Shown one piece after another: positions 59,671 to 64,000 of a stretch of DNA of 64,000 bases; the first letter of the stretch is position 1, and each line of letters starts with the position of its first letter. The position numbers and the translations under genes were made by a program. The stretch comes from an uncultured Macellibacteroides sp. (GTDB lineage Bacteria; Bacteroidota; Bacteroidia; Bacteroidales; Tannerellaceae). The notes below the pieces were generated by a model, which had not been told where the DNA came from, made no database searches, and worked only from the letters and a program-made list of their open reading frames with translations. The stretch lies in the NCBI RefSeq assembly GCF_963667135.1, contig NZ_OY762974.1, positions 2,108,001 to 2,172,000 of the forward strand, given 5' to 3'.

Positions 59671-60555
59671 ATGATTACACGTAGAGATTTTTTGAAAACA
59701 AGTGCAGCAGTGGCCGCGCTTAGTGTATTACCTGCCGGACTTTCGGCATCGGCTGCTCCCAAAGAAAAAGCAATCGGACTCCAATTGTATAGTGTGCGTG
59801 ACGACTTGCAGAAGGACTTCGACGGTACTATTCGTAAAGTGATTGAAATAGGATATAAACGGCTTGAAGCAGCCGGTTATCGGAATGGTAGGTTTTATGG
59901 AAAATCACCTTCCGAAATCAAGAAATATCTGTCTGATTTAGGAGCATCGATGACCGGTTCTCATACCGGAAGCGGACTTCTTCCCATGGGAGACACCAAG
60001 GGATGGGATTTCTGGAAACAAAATGCGGCCGATACAGCTGAGGCTGGTTGTAAATGGATTGTTCAGGCTGGATATCCTTCCGGAGATGTAAAGACAATTG
60101 AAGATGTAAAGCGTCTTGCGGACCAGTTTAATAAAGTGGGCGATATTGCCAAAAGCAATGGATTGCGGTTTGCTTTCCACAATCATATAGATGAGTTTAA
60201 ACTCCTTGAGGGGAAGATTCCTTTCGATGTATTGCTTGATTATACCGAAGACAGTCTGGTTACTTTCCAGATAGATACGGCCCAAATGGTTCATGGAGGC
60301 TTTAAATGTCACGAATATGTTAAGAAATATCCGGGACGTTTTGCCAACTGGCACATTAAAGATGCAAGTCTTGATGGAGACGGTAGTACAGAGATGGGAA
60401 AAGGAAAGGTGGATTTCAAGTCTCTTTTTGCCGTAGCGAAGAAAGCCGGACTAGAGGATTATTATGTGGAACAGGAAAAATACAACATGTCACCTCTGGA
60501 AGCTATTAAATACGACTACGATTTTATAATGAAAGCTAATTACGTTAAATGGTAA
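59671..60555 (+). CDS. Sugar phosphate isomerase/epimerase-like TIM-barrel protein, Tat-exported
   Basis: This is a 294-residue protein with a Tat signal (ITRRDFLKT, Arg-Arg pair, then a hydrophobic stretch ending SASAAP) and an AP-endonuclease-2/xylose-isomerase-like TIM barrel: IGLQLYSVRDDL, RFAFHNHIDEF, FQIDTAQM and the NWHIKDASLDG. Related Bacteroidetes proteins act on sugars in the periplasm; the substrate is not known. I chose the ATG at 59671, which starts the Tat signal. A terminator follows. Confidence 0.88.
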   Translation: MITRRDFLKTSAAVAALSVLPAGLSASAAPKEKAIGLQLYSVRDDLQKDFDGTIRKVIEIGYKRLEAAGYRNGRFYGKSPSEIKKYLSDLGASMTGSHTGSGLLPMGDTKGWDFWKQNAADTAEAGCKWIVQAGYPSGDVKTIEDVKRLADQFNKVGDIAKSNGLRFAFHNHIDEFKLLEGKIPFDVLLDYTEDSLVTFQIDTAQMVHGGFKCHEYVKKYPGRFANWHIKDASLDGDGSTEMGKGKVDFKSLFAVAKKAGLEDYYVEQEKYNMSPLEAIKYDYDFIMKANYVKW

Positions 60556-60560
60556 AATAA

Positions 60561-60593
60561 AGAGGGGAGCTTCCTGCTAAGGAGCTCCCCTCT
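60561..60593. terminator. Terminator between the isomerase-like gene and glnN
   Basis: AGAGGGGAGCTTCCT (60561-60575) pairs with AGGAGCTCCCCTCT (60580-60593) with one bulged base. It separates convergent genes. Confidence 0.8.
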
Positions 60594-60602
60594 TAGTATG
60601 TT

Positions 60603-62789
60603 TTAACGGATAAACAATAACTCTCTGTATTTAGGCAAAGGCCACATCTGGTTATCAACCATCAATTCAAGTTCGTCAATATGATCACGTATTTTATCCA
60701 GGTAGGGAGCAACCGTATCGTGATAAGCAAGTGCTTTCTCCCGAAGATCTGTAATCTTATTCGCTTTCTTACGAGCTTCTACCATTTCAAATACCATCGA
60801 ATTAACGGCATTAAGATGTCCTGAAATCCGTTTGATCAGTCTTAGCGGTTCGGCTGTAAGTTCTTCACTTGAACCGTTAAACAATTGCTGGATCTTTGTT
60901 ACATTATCAAGCAAAACAGTCTGGTAGCGAATAACAACCGGGATAATGTGGTTCAGCGAAAGATCGCCAAGCACACGTGCCTCAATCTGAACCTTTTTGG
61001 TATAGATTTCCCATTTAACTTCGTTTCGGGCATGCAATTCCTTTTCGGAAAGAACGCCAACATTTGCAAACATGCGAATGGATTCCGGAGTAACGTATGC
61101 ATCGTATTGCAGCGGAACACAGGTCTCGCAATCAAGGCCTCTCTTTGCAGCTTCCTCTTTCCACTCATCGCTGTAACCGTTACCATCAAAACGAACAGGT
61201 TTCGAGTCCTTTATATAGCTTTTCAGCACTTCATAAATTGCCTCTTCTTTTGATTTCCCTGCAGCACGAAGGCTTTCAACTTCATTATAAAATTGCATCA
61301 GCTGATCGGCTACGGCCGAATTAAGAGCCAACAATCCAGAAGCACAGTTGGCGGACGAACCTACAGCACGGAACTCAAAACGATTGCCTGTAAATGCAAA
61401 CGGCGATGTACGGTTACGGTCTGTATTGTCGAGCAACAATTCAGGAATCTGACCAACTCCCAGACTTAGTCCCTTCTTTTCGTCAACTTGAATGGCATCT
61501 TCAATCGAGCTGTTTTCAAATTTATCCAGGATGTCCGTAATCTGAGTGCCAAGGAAGGTGGAAATAATAGCCGGAGGTGCTTCGTGGGCGCCTAAACGGA
61601 AAGAATTGTTTGCCGAGGCAATACTAGCCTTAAGTAACGCATTGTGTTTGTACACCGCTCTGATTGTATTTACCACAAAAGTGATAAAGCGCAAGTTCTC
61701 TTCCCGGTCTTTTCCCGGAGAAAACAGATTGATGCCACTATCAGTACCGAGGGACCAGTTATTGTGTTTACCAGAACCGTTTACACCTGCAAAAGGCTTT
61801 TCGTGCAGAAGAATGCGGAAGTTATGACGTCGGGCAACTCGTTTCATAACAGACATGATCAACTGGTTGTGATCGTTAGCCAGGTTACACTCTTCGTAAA
61901 TGGGAGCAAGCTCAAATTGGTTGGGAGCTACTTCATTATGACGGGTTTTAACCGGAATACCCAATTTATATGATTCAATTTCCAAATCCTTCATAAACTC
62001 TTGTACACGCGAAGGAATAGCACCAAAGTAATGGTCGTCAAGCTGTTGGTTTTTTGCACTTTCGTGTCCCATCAGGGTACGCTCGGTAAGGGATAAGTCG
62101 GGACGGGCCGTGTACAGATCCTCGTCAACCAGAAAATATTCCTGTTCCCAGCCCAGGTAGTTAATCACCTTTTTTACTTCGGGATTAAAGTAGCGGCAAA
62201 CATTTGCTGCTGCCTGATTTAGTGCTTCTACAGAGCGGATCAGCGGAGTCTTGTAATCCAGGGCTTCACCGGTATAAGAAATAAATACGGTAGGGATACA
62301 TAGGGTGTCGTCTACAATAAAAGCGGGCGACGAAGGATCCCAAGCAGAATATCCCCGTGCTTCGAACGTGTTACGTAATCCACCGCTTGGAAAGCTTGAT
62401 GCATCCGGTTCCTGCTGAACGAGCAGTTTGCCACTGAATTCCTCGATCATTCCACCAACGCCGTCGTGTTCCACAAAGGCATCGTGCTTTTCGGCGGTAC
62501 CATCTGTAAGCGGTTGGAACCAATGTGTATAGTGGGTAACACCTTTTTCCAATGCCCACATACGCATGCCGGCGGCCACATGATTCGCAATTTCGCGATC
62601 TATAGGCGTTCCGCTTTCGATTGAATCGGTAAGATGTTTGTGCGTTTCTTTCGAGAGATATTTTTTCATTGCCTTGTTGTTGAAGACATTCTCTCCAAAG
62701 TATTCAGAGACCTTTTCATTAGGGGTAATTGCTTCAATTGCTTTTCGGTTTGAAGCTTTTTCTACTGCATTAAAGCGAGACATTGACAT
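60603..62789 (-). CDS. glnN: Type III glutamine synthetase (GSIII)
   Basis: GSIII makes glutamine from glutamate, ammonia and ATP and is the main glutamine synthetase of Bacteroides, first known from B. fragilis GlnN (about 729 residues; 728 here). Seen motifs include GWEQEYFLVDEDLY (catalytic Glu), HNEVAPNQFELAPI, GVNGSGKHNNWSLGT and NRTSPFAFTGNRFEFRAVGS. It acts as a cytoplasmic dodecamer in ammonia assimilation and links to AsnA, which also uses ammonia. It has its own promoter. Confidence 0.97.
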   Translation of the reverse strand: MSMSRFNAVEKASNRKAIEAITPNEKVSEYFGENVFNNKAMKKYLSKETHKHLTDSIESGTPIDREIANHVAAGMRMWALEKGVTHYTHWFQPLTDGTAEKHDAFVEHDGVGGMIEEFSGKLLVQQEPDASSFPSGGLRNTFEARGYSAWDPSSPAFIVDDTLCIPTVFISYTGEALDYKTPLIRSVEALNQAAANVCRYFNPEVKKVINYLGWEQEYFLVDEDLYTARPDLSLTERTLMGHESAKNQQLDDHYFGAIPSRVQEFMKDLEIESYKLGIPVKTRHNEVAPNQFELAPIYEECNLANDHNQLIMSVMKRVARRHNFRILLHEKPFAGVNGSGKHNNWSLGTDSGINLFSPGKDREENLRFITFVVNTIRAVYKHNALLKASIASANNSFRLGAHEAPPAIISTFLGTQITDILDKFENSSIEDAIQVDEKKGLSLGVGQIPELLLDNTDRNRTSPFAFTGNRFEFRAVGSSANCASGLLALNSAVADQLMQFYNEVESLRAAGKSKEEAIYEVLKSYIKDSKPVRFDGNGYSDEWKEEAAKRGLDCETCVPLQYDAYVTPESIRMFANVGVLSEKELHARNEVKWEIYTKKVQIEARVLGDLSLNHIIPVVIRYQTVLLDNVTKIQQLFNGSSEELTAEPLRLIKRISGHLNAVNSMVFEMVEARKKANKITDLREKALAYHDTVAPYLDKIRDHIDELELMVDNQMWPLPKYRELLFIR

Positions 62790-62818
62790 AATGCTGTTGT
62801 TTTGTTGTTTTGTGAGTA

Positions 62819-62826
62819 CAAAGATA
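62819..62826 (-). promoter_or_regulatory. -7 box of glnN
   Basis: On the minus strand TATCTTTG is a full match to TAnnTTTG, about 30 nt before the glnN ATG. The -33 is not clear. Confidence 0.6.
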
Positions 62827-63041
62827 ACAGCATTTCTTTATTCCATTTCTTTGTCAGATGTTAATTTTAATCATTAAACGGGGAGCGTATAGCACATATT
62901 GACGTTACTAACGATGGTTTACAATCAATTTGTACTCTTAACAAAATTGTAAGATAAGTTTGGTTGATTTTTACGTGCATAAAGCGATGAAAGCACAAAA
63001 AAAATTAGCATATTTGTTTCCAGCTAATTATAAAGCAACTG

Positions 63042-63890
63042 ATGAAAAATAATATGAACGACAATAAGCATAAATTAGGCTTAGCTCTTAGTGGAGGAGG
63101 ATCCAAAGGGTTTGCGCATATTGGTGTTTTTAAATTGCTGGAAGAATGCGGAATCAAACCAGATATAATAGCGGGAACCAGTGCCGGAGCATTGATGGGC
63201 GTTTTATTCGCCGACGGATATTCGGCCGGTGAAATAAAGGAGCTCTTTACAGGCAGAGAATTTTCAGAGTTTGCTGAGCTGCAGATTCCTAAAGCCGGAC
63301 TTTTCGACAGCAAACGTTTTCGTTACTTCTTGAAAAGGCACTTGAGGGCTAAGACCTTTGAAGATCTTCAAATACCCATGGTGGTGATGGCAACGGATCT
63401 GGATAATGGGGAAAGTCACGAGTTCCGTACCGGACCTATTGTTGAGGCAGTAACAGCATCCTGTAGTGTCCCCATTATATTTAATCCGGTTGTCATTAAA
63501 GGAATTCATTATGTGGACGGCGGGCTTTTTCATAATTTTCCGGTTTCGATAATAAGAAACGAATGCGACAAGATTATAGGTGTTAATGTGAGTCCTCTGG
63601 TTCCTCAAAAATACAAACAGACACTGGTACATATAGCGGAACGTTCGTATCACTATATGTTTCGTGCCAATACGATGGAAGACCGGATGATGTGCGACGT
63701 GCTGATAGAAGCAGAAGAATTTGGCCAGTTCAAAACATTTGATTTGGAAAATGTAGACCTTATCTCTGGAGTTGGGTACGCTGCTGCTGTACGTGCGTTC
63801 GATAAGGTGGTGAATGAGGCTAAACACGATTCGCTGGTAAAAGCCCTTTCTGCAAGCAAAGGTCTACTTTTACCTGACAGCGAATTGTAA
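63042..63890 (+). CDS. Patatin-like phospholipase
   Basis: This is a 282-residue cytoplasmic or membrane-associated acyl hydrolase with all patatin elements: oxyanion hole GGGSKG, nucleophile elbow GTSAG and catalytic Asp in DGGLFHNFP. It resembles the RssA/YchK type of Gram-negative patatins without a signal peptide. The substrate is probably a phospholipid or lysophospholipid; not proven. It is followed 44 bp later by an alpha-amylase gene. Confidence 0.92.
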   Translation: MKNNMNDNKHKLGLALSGGGSKGFAHIGVFKLLEECGIKPDIIAGTSAGALMGVLFADGYSAGEIKELFTGREFSEFAELQIPKAGLFDSKRFRYFLKRHLRAKTFEDLQIPMVVMATDLDNGESHEFRTGPIVEAVTASCSVPIIFNPVVIKGIHYVDGGLFHNFPVSIIRNECDKIIGVNVSPLVPQKYKQTLVHIAERSYHYMFRANTMEDRMMCDVLIEAEEFGQFKTFDLENVDLISGVGYAAAVRAFDKVVNEAKHDSLVKALSASKGLLLPDSEL

Positions 63891-63934
63891 TAATTAAGAG
63901 TTCGTGAGGAATTATATAATAAAAGAATGTCATT

Positions 63935-64000
63935 ATGAAACAGTATGATAAGCCTATTATTTACCAGGTTATTCCCCGTTTGTTCGGGAACCTGAATGCT
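63935..64000 (+). CDS. Alpha-amylase family (GH13) protein, N-terminal fragment (cut by window edge)
   Basis: Only the first 22 residues are in the window. They contain DKPIIYQVIPRLFGN, the opening strand of GH13 alpha-amylases of Bacteroidetes. No signal peptide is seen, so a cytoplasmic enzyme is likely. The call rests on this short segment. Confidence 0.7.
   Translation, partial: MKQYDKPIIYQVIPRLFGNLNA

Noticed and set aside
63264..63827. 187-codon antisense frame in the patatin gene
   Set aside because: Shadow of a well-supported gene; no start signals or motifs.

Overview
The window looks like a chromosomal segment of a Bacteroidales bacterium, most likely Tannerellaceae/Porphyromonadaceae-like (for example Parabacteroides or a relative). 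The evidence is type IX secretion proteins (PorQ and a PorE-type OmpA lipoprotein), a type III glutamine synthetase, an S46 dipeptidyl-peptidase, a GH171 (NamZ/DUF1343) muramidase, a BtuB-like TonB receptor with the Bacteroides-type long signal peptide, and many promoters of the Bacteroidetes form (TTTG, about 20 nt, TAnnTTTG). The genus cannot be fixed from sequence reading alone. Most of the window is ordinary core chromosome. No phage, transposase, integrase or CRISPR array was seen.

Layout. 1-12.9 kb: end of murI, a YccF membrane protein, an M23 peptidase, a MATE transporter, a META lipoprotein, a BtuB-like receptor, NamZ, an HD-domain protein, LptD, then ung and asnA. 13.1-15.3 kb: tRNA-Arg(CCG) followed by a gene-poor, repeat-bearing stretch with one orphan beta-propeller lipoprotein gene. 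15.3-26.5 kb: DoxX, then a sigma-54-type two-component system (kinase and NtrC-like regulator) divergent from a five-gene tripartite ABC exporter (TolC, adaptor, FtsX-type permease, LolD-like ATPase, second permease). The divergent gap holds a paired inverted-repeat enhancer-like site and a -24/-12 promoter candidate. 26.6-34.6 kb: a DUF7010-like membrane protein, an EFR1-type ferredoxin-flavodoxin protein, two identical tRNA-Val genes, purB, a pseudouridine synthase with a long SYGN-repeat N-terminus, asnS, an Lrp/AsnC regulator and a GNAT acetyltransferase. 34.6-39.8 kb: the TonB energy-transduction set (exbB, a small membrane protein, two exbD, and tonB nearby), with tRNA-Ser, tatD and a polyprenyl synthase between. 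40-45 kb: porQ-cmk-ispH-pfkA and an NDH-2 type dehydrogenase. 45-56 kb: porE, queA, a DUF2027/Smr protein, a CYTH protein, a DPP11-like peptidase, hemW and an EF-G paralogue with degenerate GTPase motifs. 56-64 kb: a metallophosphoesterase-glycosyltransferase pair, a second MATE transporter, a Tat-exported TIM-barrel isomerase-like protein, glnN, a patatin and the start of an alpha-amylase.

How they work together. TonB/ExbB/ExbD energise outer-membrane receptors such as the one at 4.3-6.3 kb. LptD, PorQ, PorE, the M23 peptidase and NamZ build or remodel the envelope and its secretion apparatus. The most system-like unit is the 15.7-26.5 kb module: an intramembrane-type kinase without a periplasmic sensor domain, a sigma-54 activator with a GAFTDA instead of GAFTGA loop, and a divergent MacB-like exporter. 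Other points of interest are two unrelated 22-bp tandem repeats in intergenic regions, the EF-G paralogue lacking the catalytic His, and the low-complexity extension on the pseudouridine synthase.
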